Origin: DATKXO01 sp035528995
GTDB taxonomy: Bacteria; Planctomycetota; Phycisphaerae; UBA1845
Direction of reading: 5' to 3'
Assembly: GCA_035528995.1 (NCBI GenBank)
Contig: DATKXO010000240.1
Span: 1-12,861 of the forward strand
DNA length: 12,861 bases
Shown: positions 6,668 through 12,203 of the stretch, one piece after another
Layout of the letters: each line of letters starts with the position of its first letter
Position numbering within the stretch: the first letter of the stretch is position 1
The notes under the pieces: generated by a model
What the model was told of the DNA's origin: nothing
Databases searched by the model: none
The model's input: the letters and a program-made list of their open reading frames with translations, nothing else
Program-made: the position numbers and the translations under genes

Positions 6668-8782
6668 TCACGCCACGTCGATGAGGGCCAGGGCCTCGCC
6701 GAATCGGGACCAGAGCGCCGCCCGCAACCCCCGGTGCCGCGTCTCACCCAGGGCCGGGTCCGCCCGAACGATCGCGGCCGCATCGTCGCGCGCCGCCTCC
6801 AGCAGGTCCAGGTCTTCGAGCAGGTCGGCCACCTTGAACGCCGGGAAGCCGTGCTGGTGCCGGCCGATCAACTCGCCCGGACCGCGCAGCCGAAGGTCCT
6901 CTTCGGCGATCCGAAACCCGTCCCTGGTCATCACCAGCGTGTGCAACCGGGCCACGGCGTCCTCGGCCTGCGAATCGCTCATCAGCAGACAGTAGGCCGC
7001 CCGTTCGCTCCGCCCGATCCGCCCGCGAAGCTGGTGCAACTGCGACAGACCGTAGCGCTCGGCGTGCTGGATGACCATCACCGTGGCCTCGGGCACGTCC
7101 ACGCCCACCTCGACGACCGTGGTCGCGACCAGCGCGTCGAGCGAACCGTCGCGGAAGGCGTTCATGGTGCGGTCTTTCTCCGCGGGTCGCATCCGCCCGT
7201 GCAGCAGGCCCAGCCGGAAGCCTTCCAGCTCCGTGCCCCGCAGGCGATCGAACTCGCTCGTCGCCGCCTTGAGCGGCAGATCCTCACTCTCCTCGACCAG
7301 CGGGAAGACCACGAACGCTCGTTCCCCCTCACGCAACCGCTCGCGCACGAACGCCCAGGCCTCGGGCACATGCTCCGGACGGATCAGCCGCGTCTGCACC
7401 GTCCCGCGCCCGGGCGGGGCATCGCCAATGGTCGAGACGTTCAGGTCACCGAACAACGTCATGGCCAACGTCCGTGGGATGGGCGTGGCCGTCAGAACCA
7501 GATAGTGCGGCGCGTGAGCCTTGGACCGGATCGTGGCCCGTTGCGTCACACCGAAGCGCTGCTGCTCGTCCACCACGGCCAAACCCAGGGCCGCGAACCG
7601 TACTCCTTCACTCAGCAGGGCATGCGTGCCCACCAACAGGTCGATCTTGCCGGCCCCGACCTCGCGGAGCAGGGCGTCGCGCTTCGCCTTGGCCATTCCG
7701 CCGACAAGGTACGCGATTCGCACTCGGCTCCCGGCCAGATAGCGGCTGACCTTGCGGTAGTGCTGCTCGGCCAGGATCTCGGTCGGGGCCAGAAAGGCCA
7801 CCTGCCGGCGATTCGCGATGACGGCCAGCGCCGCATAGATGGCCACCGCGGTCTTGCCCGCGCCCACGTCGGCTTGCAGCAACCGGCGCATGGGTCGGTC
7901 GCGAGCCAGGTCGAACACGATCTCGGCGACGGCCGCCTCCTGCCCCGCGGTCAGCGTAAACGGGAAACGCGCCCGGATGCGCTGGTCGATCTTCTCGGTG
8001 ACCTGTACGGCCAGCGCCTTCTGTGACGTGGTGGCCTGCTGCCTCTTGCACTGGACGGCGAGCTGCATCAGGAGCAACTCGTCATACGCCAGCCGCCGCC
8101 GGGCGACCGGAATGTCGGCCTCCTGCGTGGGCTGATGGTAGCGTTGGACGGCCGTGCGCCGCGGCGGCAGTTTGCGACGCCTGCAGATGTCCTCGGGAAC
8201 GATCTCCGCGATTTGGTCGACCACCCGCGGCAACGCGCTGCGGATCAGCCGGGCGATCTGCTTGGGGCCCAGCGCCCCGGTCGCCCGATACACCGGCTCG
8301 AACCGGGCCACGTCGTCGGCCAGCGGATCATCCCCGTCCTCGACGATCGCCAACGTCGGGTTCGCGAACGCGGCCAGGTCGCGATACTGGCCGACTTTGC
8401 CCGTGAACCGGATCACCTGCCCGGGCTCCAGGCGGTCGGTCAGATACGGCGAGTGGAACCAGCGCACCTGACAGCGCCCGGTGCCGTCCTCGACCGTCGC
8501 GGTCACCGTGGTGTCGCCGAACCGCCCCCGCGTGCGAACGGAGCTGACCTGGCCGACCACCGTGGCCACCTCATCCAGCGCCAGCGTGCCGATCGGCTGC
8601 GAAGGCGGCCGGACTTCGTATCGGAAGGGATAGTGCTCGATGAGATCGGCGACGGTGTTGATGCCGAGCTGGGCGAGCTGCGACGCCCGAACCGGCCCGA
8701 CGCCCTTCACATACTGCACCGGTGTGTCCAGCGTGACTGATGGCGCCGCCTTGACGCCCCGCGACTGGTCGGAACCGCCCAT
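6668..8782 (-). CDS. recG: ATP-dependent DNA helicase RecG
   Basis: RecG remodels stalled replication forks and branch-migrates Holliday junctions. The 704 residues match the family length. The N-terminal wedge holds an OB-fold (about 70-150) preceded by a helix-hairpin-helix-like VQYVKGVGPVRASQL. The superfamily-2 helicase core follows: Walker A DVGAGKT (305-311), Walker B DEQQ (405-408), TATPIPRT (431-438), TTVVEVGVDVPEA (554-566) and the arginine-finger motif QLRGRIGR (584-591). The C-terminal EEDLRLRGPGELIG stretch is also typical. The residues before and within Walker A read QADVGAGKT where many RecGs have QGDVGSGKT; all ATP-contacting residues remain. ATG 8782 has no strong ribosome site, but the protein start aligns well with the family. 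It lies 124 bp after the LysM gene and 129 bp before ktrB, so it may be its own unit. Confidence 0.97.
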   Translation of the reverse strand: MGGSDQSRGVKAAPSVTLDTPVQYVKGVGPVRASQLAQLGINTVADLIEHYPFRYEVRPPSQPIGTLALDEVATVVGQVSSVRTRGRFGDTTVTATVEDGTGRCQVRWFHSPYLTDRLEPGQVIRFTGKVGQYRDLAAFANPTLAIVEDGDDPLADDVARFEPVYRATGALGPKQIARLIRSALPRVVDQIAEIVPEDICRRRKLPPRRTAVQRYHQPTQEADIPVARRRLAYDELLLMQLAVQCKRQQATTSQKALAVQVTEKIDQRIRARFPFTLTAGQEAAVAEIVFDLARDRPMRRLLQADVGAGKTAVAIYAALAVIANRRQVAFLAPTEILAEQHYRKVSRYLAGSRVRIAYLVGGMAKAKRDALLREVGAGKIDLLVGTHALLSEGVRFAALGLAVVDEQQRFGVTQRATIRSKAHAPHYLVLTATPIPRTLAMTLFGDLNVSTIGDAPPGRGTVQTRLIRPEHVPEAWAFVRERLREGERAFVVFPLVEESEDLPLKAATSEFDRLRGTELEGFRLGLLHGRMRPAEKDRTMNAFRDGSLDALVATTVVEVGVDVPEATVMVIQHAERYGLSQLHQLRGRIGRSERAAYCLLMSDSQAEDAVARLHTLVMTRDGFRIAEEDLRLRGPGELIGRHQHGFPAFKVADLLEDLDLLEAARDDAAAIVRADPALGETRHRGLRAALWSRFGEALALIDVA

Positions 8783-8801
8783 CGCCCGCGACGGATACCG
8801 T

Positions 8802-8821
8802 GTTGCAGGCCGCTATGCAAC
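8802..8821. promoter_or_regulatory. Perfect inverted repeat GTTGCA-N8-TGCAAC upstream of recG
   Basis: Arms at 8802-8807 and 8816-8821 are exact complements around an 8-bp centre, 20 bp upstream of the recG start codon. The geometry fits an operator for a dimeric regulator or a short leader hairpin. It is not a recognised LexA box. A -35/-10 pair cannot be assigned with confidence in this gap. Confidence 0.3.
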
Positions 8822-8906
8822 CGTCCCGCTCGAGCCGGCCCCCGCGCACGACCGCCCCGCGGGCGCAGACCGCTACCTGCTCTTGGCAGCCTCGCGCACC
8901 GGGCTG

Positions 8907-9329
8907 CTACGGAATGACCAGTTCCTGGCCGACGTGGATCACGTTCGGATTGGCGACCGCACTGCGGTTCGCCGCCCAGATGTCCTTCCAGCGACCCTCG
9001 TTGCTGTAGTACCGGCGGGCCAGGGCGAACAGCGTGTCGCCTTTGGCCACGATGTGCGTCTTGCCGGAAACGCCGGGCATCGGAGTCGGCTCCAGACCCG
9101 AGCCCGATCCCGATCCCGCGCTCGCCGTCTCGACGGGATAGGTGGGGTAGCTCTCGGCGTAGCTGTCTCCGGGTGTGGTGGCGGCCGGGTCGGTCGCGTA
9201 ATAGTCGGGCTCCATGGTGCCGGACTGATCCGACACGTCCTGCATGTCCAGCTTCTGCGCCGGCTGCTCACAGCCCGCCAACGAGACCAACAGTACCGTC
9301 ACAAGAAGGGTGGTTGCGCTCCATCGCAT
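8907..9329 (-). CDS. LysM-domain lipoprotein
   Basis: This 140-residue envelope lipoprotein starts with a lipoprotein signal peptide whose lipobox LAGC places the acylated cysteine at residue 20. The next residue is Glu, not Asp, so it lacks the classic +2 Asp inner-membrane retention signal. Residues about 21-88 are a flexible acidic and Tyr/Pro/Ser-rich linker with an SGSGSGSG run. Residues about 91-140 are a single LysM domain (HIVAKGDTLFALARRYY, with IWAANR and IHVGQELVIP), the peptidoglycan-binding module. An excellent ribosome site, AGGAGGT at 9342-9336, lies 6 nt before ATG 9329, and a promoter-like pair lies just upstream. It probably tethers or senses peptidoglycan from the membrane; no enzymatic domain is present. 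Confidence 0.93.
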   Translation of the reverse strand: MRWSATTLLVTVLLVSLAGCEQPAQKLDMQDVSDQSGTMEPDYYATDPAATTPGDSYAESYPTYPVETASAGSGSGSGLEPTPMPGVSGKTHIVAKGDTLFALARRYYSNEGRWKDIWAANRSAVANPNVIHVGQELVIP

Positions 9330-9381
9330 GGGAAGACCTCCTGTCAGTGGTATGAGCTGGCCAAACCCAGCTTCGATTCCG

Positions 9382-9409
9382 ATGGTATCGCACTCGGGCG
9401 CACTGTCAA
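9382..9409 (-). promoter_or_regulatory. Sigma70-like promoter of the LysM lipoprotein gene
   Basis: A perfect -35 TTGACA at 9409-9404 is followed after 16 bp by TACCAT at 9387-9382 (four of six consensus bases). Transcription would begin near 9375, about 46 nt before the ATG. The short leader holds a small hairpin, GCTGG/CCAGC (9371-9367 and 9360-9356), and the AGGAGGT ribosome site. This suggests the gene is expressed independently of the glycosyltransferase gene. Confidence 0.6.
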
Positions 9410-9460
9410 GGAATATCGCGCCTGCGGGCCCGCCGGCGGCATCGGCTGAACGTCTGCGCG

Positions 9461-10189
9461 TTACCGGCGACCCTTCTGTTTAATCTGCTTTCGCAGCTTG
9501 AACAGCTCCTTGAACGCCCGGAGGATGACCTTCAGGTTGGCGCCGGACTGCTCGCCCACCGTGCGGGGGTAATGGTGGACGCCCACCTGCCCGATGCGAT
9601 AGCCCAGCCGCTTGGCCCGGGCCAGCACCTCCGCGTCGATCAGGGCGCCCATCGACTTCATCTCGATCCGGTCGAACAGAGCCCGCGGGAAGATCTTGAA
9701 CGCGCAGTCGATGTCCTTGATCCGCATCCAGAAGACCACGCTGACCAGCACCGTCCAACACCAGGCGTTCACCTTGCGGATGAAGGGGTCCTTCCGGTCC
9801 AGCCGGTAGGCGCTGACCGCGTCGTACTCCACCAGCATGGGCAGGAGCTTGTCGATCTCCTCGAAGTCGAACTGCCCGTCGCCGTCGGTGTAGAAGACCC
9901 ACTCCTTGGCGGCCTCCCGATAGCCGCGCTGCAGGGCCCCGCCGTAGCCCAGGTTGGGGTTGTTGTGGACGGCCCGGACCTGATCGTGTTCGGTCGCCAG
10001 CCGGTCGGCGATCTCCCCGGTCCGGTCCCTGCTGCCGTCGTTGACGATGATGACCTCGAAATCGTCGGCGATCCGCCGGCAGGCCTTCAGCGCCGCCTGG
10101 GTGGTGCGCTCGACGTTGGCCTCCTCGTTGTAGCAGGGAAAGAAGACGGTCAGGCTCAGCGGCTTGAGGGGCGGTTTGTCGATCAACAT
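9461..10189 (-). CDS. Family-2 glycosyltransferase, polyprenyl-phosphate mannosyltransferase type
   Basis: This 242-residue GT-A-fold enzyme most likely transfers a sugar from a nucleotide donor to a polyprenyl phosphate, as DPM1-like enzymes do. Visible motifs are FFPCYNEEANV (16-26), the donor-binding IIVNDGSRDRT (47-57), NPNLGYGGALQRGY (77-90), the metal-binding D-G-D at 102-104 in YTDGDGQFDFEEI, and KDIDCAFKIF (158-167). HHYPRTVGEQSGA near 205 fits the conserved C-terminal site. There are no convincing membrane helices beyond a short hydrophobic patch (143-155). The frame extends upstream to 10285, but GGAGG at 10197-10193 and a promoter-like site inside that extension favour ATG 10189. 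The SD-to-ATG distance is tight (3 nt); TTG at codon 2 would be better spaced. The acceptor and pathway cannot be told from the sequence. Confidence 0.9.
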   Translation of the reverse strand: MLIDKPPLKPLSLTVFFPCYNEEANVERTTQAALKACRRIADDFEVIIVNDGSRDRTGEIADRLATEHDQVRAVHNNPNLGYGGALQRGYREAAKEWVFYTDGDGQFDFEEIDKLLPMLVEYDAVSAYRLDRKDPFIRKVNAWCWTVLVSVVFWMRIKDIDCAFKIFPRALFDRIEMKSMGALIDAEVLARAKRLGYRIGQVGVHHYPRTVGEQSGANLKVILRAFKELFKLRKQIKQKGRR

Positions 10190-10236
10190 CGTCCTCCGTC
10201 GCGCACAGGCCGCTCGAAACCGGTCCTCGCACGAAC

Positions 10237-10265
10237 ATGATAACACAAGCCCAACCGGGCCCCAA
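10237..10265 (-). promoter_or_regulatory. Candidate extended -10 promoter for the glycosyltransferase gene
   Basis: TATCAT at 10242-10237 matches five of six -10 bases and is preceded directly by TGT, an extended -10. A weak -35, TTGGGG, lies 17 bp upstream at 10265-10260. The start would be near 10230, about 40 nt before ATG 10189. It supports the shorter reading of this gene. Confidence 0.45.
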
Positions 10266-10290
10266 CGCGGGCGGACCACCCCCATCTCGC

Positions 10291-10318
10291 GTTATTCAGA
10301 GGTTGATGGAGTTGCCAA
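10291..10318 (-). promoter_or_regulatory. Second candidate promoter upstream of the glycosyltransferase gene
   Basis: TTGGCA at 10318-10313 and AATAAC at 10296-10291 are separated by 16 bp. The -35 hexamer is the same as that of the bactofilin promoter. It lies in the loop of a small inverted repeat, GGAGT/ACTCC (10308-10312 and 10320-10324). It may be a second start or a chance match. Confidence 0.3.
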
Positions 10319-10337
10319 GACTCCGGGGCTGCCACCG

Positions 10338-10350
10338 GCCTGCGTCAGGC
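10338..10350 (-). terminator. Short hairpin over the stop codon of the zinc-ribbon bactofilin gene
   Basis: GCCTG (10338-10342) and CAGGC (10346-10350) pair around a 3-base loop and include the TGA stop at 10347-10345. The second hairpin at 10308-10324 follows closely on the transcript. Neither has a T-run, so factor-independent termination is doubtful. They may block 3' exonucleases at the end of the bactofilin transcript. Confidence 0.25.
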
Positions 10351-10716
10351 ACCCCCGCCCGGCCCGATACGGCAGAAGCCCTTGATCCTGCCGCCCAACT
10401 TGACCACCAGGCGAGGAGCGCTGATGTCTCCCTGCACTCGCCCGGTTCGGGTGATCTCGACCTTGTCCCGGGCCTGCACCACCCCCTGCACCGTCCCCTT
10501 GATGAGCAGGTTCTCCGCCAGGACCCGGGCCGCCACGGTGCCGCGCTTCTCGACCACCACGTCGCCGCAGGTGGCGAACTCGCGCACGGCCTTGTAGGTC
10601 TTGACGCGGTAGTTCTCGAGAATCAATCGTTGCCGGCAGTGAGGACAGAAGACCGACATGGCCTTGTCGGCCACTTCGATCTCACCGGTGCAATGCGTGC
10701 AGCGAACCAGCTTCAT
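10345..10716 (-). CDS. Bactofilin-family protein with N-terminal zinc ribbon
   Basis: This 123-residue cytosolic protein has two parts. Residues 1-33 carry two CxxC knuckles, C6-T-H-C9 and C24-P-H-C27, the spacing of a small zinc ribbon. Residues about 38-118 show the repeated hydrophobic/glycine pattern of the bactofilin right-handed beta-helix (LLIKGTVQGVV, VEITRTGRVQGDI, LVVKLGGRIKGF). Bactofilins polymerise without nucleotide and shape the envelope or recruit enzymes. The domain is shorter than in the upstream neighbour and there is almost no C-terminal tail. The frame extends to 10764, but the CxxC module begins cleanly at MKLVRC, so ATG 10716 was chosen even though its ribosome site is only a G-rich stretch. 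It lies 117 bp downstream of the other bactofilin, probably on the same transcript. Confidence 0.85.
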   Translation of the reverse strand: MKLVRCTHCTGEIEVADKAMSVFCPHCRQRLILENYRVKTYKAVREFATCGDVVVEKRGTVAARVLAENLLIKGTVQGVVQARDKVEITRTGRVQGDISAPRLVVKLGGRIKGFCRIGPGGGA

Positions 10717-10833
10717 GGGGCCCCGACCTTCGACCGTCCCGCAGAGTGCCCCCGCTTGGGCCAACGGCCCGGACGGAGGCGGCCACCCCGCCGGTCCCCC
10801 GGTTAGGGGAATCAGCGTTGCAGGACCCGCCGG

Positions 10834-11322
10834 CTACTTCTTGGACAGCACGGGCTCGGGAGCCCCTTCCCGGCTGCGGGCGGGATCGGGCAACGGCGGC
10901 ACAGCCGAGGCGGCCTCGGACGGCTTGCCCTTCGCGTGGGCCGGCTCGGCAACGCCGCGCTTGTCCCTGGCCTTCCCGCCAGCCTCGCCGTTGGCCCCGA
11001 CCGCGCAGTGCCCGATGAAGATGGCCCCGTCGGCCACTTCCAGCCGGGCGGTCTGCAGATCGCCCTCCAGCTTGGCCGAGGCGCTGAGCTGGATTTTGCC
11101 CGTGGCCCGAAGGTTGCCCTGTACTTCGCCGTCCAGGCGGATGGTCGCGGCCTGCACCTCGCCCTCCAGCCTGGCTCCCTCGGCCACCACGAACTCGCCC
11201 TGGGTGATGATCTGGCCCTCGAACTTGCCCAGCAGTTGGGCGTTCTTCTCGAACTGAAGCTCGCCCTTGAAGCGCGCGTCGGGCCCGATCACGGTCGAGT
11301 ATTCACCGTTGGAACTAGCCAT
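10834..11322 (-). CDS. Bactofilin (polymer-forming cytoskeletal protein)
   Basis: This 162-residue protein is a canonical bactofilin. A short N-terminal tail (MASSNGEYST) precedes the domain at residues about 10-108, with the repeated beta-helix rungs VIGPDARFKGEL, AQLLGKFEGQI, ARLEGEVQA, IRLDGEVQGNL and AKLEGDLQ. Residues 109-162 form a disordered Ala/Pro/Lys/Glu-rich tail that could bind partners. No transmembrane segment is visible. Bactofilins form nucleotide-independent filaments that place cell-wall or stalk enzymes. The start is secure: AGGAGG at 11333-11328 stands 5 nt before ATG 11322, although the frame is open to 11403. A near-consensus promoter lies upstream, so this gene probably heads the two-bactofilin transcript. 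Confidence 0.94.
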   Translation of the reverse strand: MASSNGEYSTVIGPDARFKGELQFEKNAQLLGKFEGQIITQGEFVVAEGARLEGEVQAATIRLDGEVQGNLRATGKIQLSASAKLEGDLQTARLEVADGAIFIGHCAVGANGEAGGKARDKRGVAEPAHAKGKPSEAASAVPPLPDPARSREGAPEPVLSKK

Positions 11323-11360
11323 ACAGCCCTCCTTGTCTGGCTCGCACGGTGTGCCGATGG

Positions 11361-11380
11361 ACCTCCTGTCCTCGGGAGGT
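11361..11380 (-). promoter_or_regulatory. 5'-leader hairpin ACCTCC/GGAGGT of the bactofilin transcript
   Basis: Arms 11361-11366 and 11375-11380 pair perfectly around an 8-base loop. With transcription starting near 11385, the hairpin would form at the very 5' end of the mRNA. One arm is a Shine-Dalgarno-like GGAGGT that is not used for the gene's own start. It may stabilise the mRNA or regulate translation. Confidence 0.4.
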
Positions 11381-11391
11381 GAATCCAGTGT

Positions 11392-11420
11392 ATTATACCG
11401 CACGCTTTGTGACTTGCCAA
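11392..11420 (-). promoter_or_regulatory. Near-consensus sigma70 promoter of the bactofilin genes
   Basis: TTGGCA at 11420-11415 (five of six bases) and a perfect TATAAT at 11397-11392 are separated by the ideal 17 bp. The predicted start is near 11385, about 63 nt before the bactofilin ATG. It is the best promoter match in the window, which fits high, constitutive expression of a structural protein. Confidence 0.75.
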
Positions 11421-11558
11421 ACCTCTCTGAACCGCCGCGTCAACGCCGCGGTCCCGCCGGGCATGTCAACTCTCCAGCCCACGGGTTCCTGACCACCGCC
11501 TGTCCCGCGATCGATGCGCGGTGCCGTCGGTCGGCGCCGGAACACGGCTCGGAGGTCG

Positions 11559-12020
11559 TCAGCTCGACAGCTCTTCCGGTGACTGCGGCGACGTCGGCGG
11601 TCCCGGCGGGCGGGGAGGCCGCTTCGCCTTCACCAGCATCAGACGCGCCTCGCGAAGGAGCGTCTCCTTGCAAGAGAGCTGGACGCGGTATTGGCCCGGC
11701 TCCGGGAAACGAAGCCCATGGAACTGCAGGGCCAGGTTGGCGATCACGCGGGGGTTCTTGAACTCGACCACGCCCGTGCCCTGCACCAGCGGCGGACGGC
11801 TCTCGTCGGCGTCCACGATGCGGATGGTCAGCGGAGTCTTGCCCCGGCCGTCCGTCAGGGCCACGTATACCGCCAACTGCGGGTGGATGACGGGGTAGCG
11901 GGCCGAGTGGATCGTGCTGAACATCCCGATCAGCGACTGCTTCCCGCTGATGCGGTCCGTGATGATCTGGTCGCACACCAGCAGGGCCAGCACGTCGGGA
12001 ATCGGTGTGAAATCGCTCAT
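11559..12020 (-). CDS. Small conserved protein, DUF6941-like
   Basis: This 153-residue protein has no signal peptide or membrane helix, so it is probably cytosolic. The core, residues about 8-132, resembles the family often labelled DUF6941 in planctomycetes: VLALLVCDQIITDRISGKQSLIGMF, then HPQLAVYVALTDGRG, LTIRIVDAD and a final PGQYRVQLSCKETLL. The pattern suggests a small beta-sandwich. The last 20 residues (PPRPPGPPTSPQSPEE) are proline-rich and disordered. No function is established that I can name. It stands alone: 183 bp after LptF/G with a 9-bp repeat array between them, and 236 bp before the bactofilin gene, which has its own promoter. ATG 12020 is preceded by only a G-rich stretch. 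Confidence 0.82.
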   Translation of the reverse strand: MSDFTPIPDVLALLVCDQIITDRISGKQSLIGMFSTIHSARYPVIHPQLAVYVALTDGRGKTPLTIRIVDADESRPPLVQGTGVVEFKNPRVIANLALQFHGLRFPEPGQYRVQLSCKETLLREARLMLVKAKRPPRPPGPPTSPQSPEELSS

Positions 12021-12090
12021 CGTGTCCGGCCCCTATCGCCGGCAGAGCTCAACGCCTCGTCCGCCCCTGTCCCCCCGTCGGCGGCCGCAC

Positions 12091-12099
12091 AGTATAGCA
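12091..12099 (-). promoter_or_regulatory. Extended -10 promoter candidate for the DUF6941-like gene
   Basis: TATACT at 12096-12091 matches five of six -10 bases and is preceded by TGC, an extended -10 element. No good -35 is visible. The start would be near 12085, about 65 nt before ATG 12020, making this gene a separate unit from LptF/G. Confidence 0.45.
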
Positions 12100-12125
12100 C
12101 CAAGCCGGCGGCAAGTCCCGGCATC

Positions 12126-12179
12126 GGGCAGCCCGGGCAGCCCGGGCAGCCCGGGCAGCCCGGGCAGCCCGGGCGGCGC
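12126..12179. repeat. Tandem array of a 9-bp dyad repeat, GGGCAGCCC
   Basis: Five perfect copies run at 12126-12134, 12135-12143, 12144-12152, 12153-12161 and 12162-12170, followed by a degenerate sixth (GGGCGGCGC). Each unit is itself a dyad, GGGC-A-GCCC, so any copy can pair within itself or with any other. It lies 25 bp past the LptF/G stop, outside any supported gene. It is a likely site of length variation by slippage and could fold strongly in the 3' untranslated RNA. Confidence 0.9.
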
Positions 12180-12203
12180 TCGCCCCCCCCGCCCCAGGCT
12201 CCG

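Noticed and set aside
8853..8865. Terminator hairpin CGCCC/GGGCG after the LysM gene
   Set aside because: It is a short GC palindrome with a tiny loop and no T-run, and is expected by chance in this composition.
9461..10285. Longer glycosyltransferase start at 10285
   Set aside because: The extra 32 residues lie over promoter-like sites and lack family similarity; a GGAGG stands before the internal ATG at 10189.
11315..11347. A 10-codon upstream frame (GTG start) whose TAG overlaps the bactofilin start codon
   Set aside because: The stop/start overlap is attractive, but the GTG is 13 nt from the nearest GGAGGT and the peptide is arbitrary. Nothing else supports translation.
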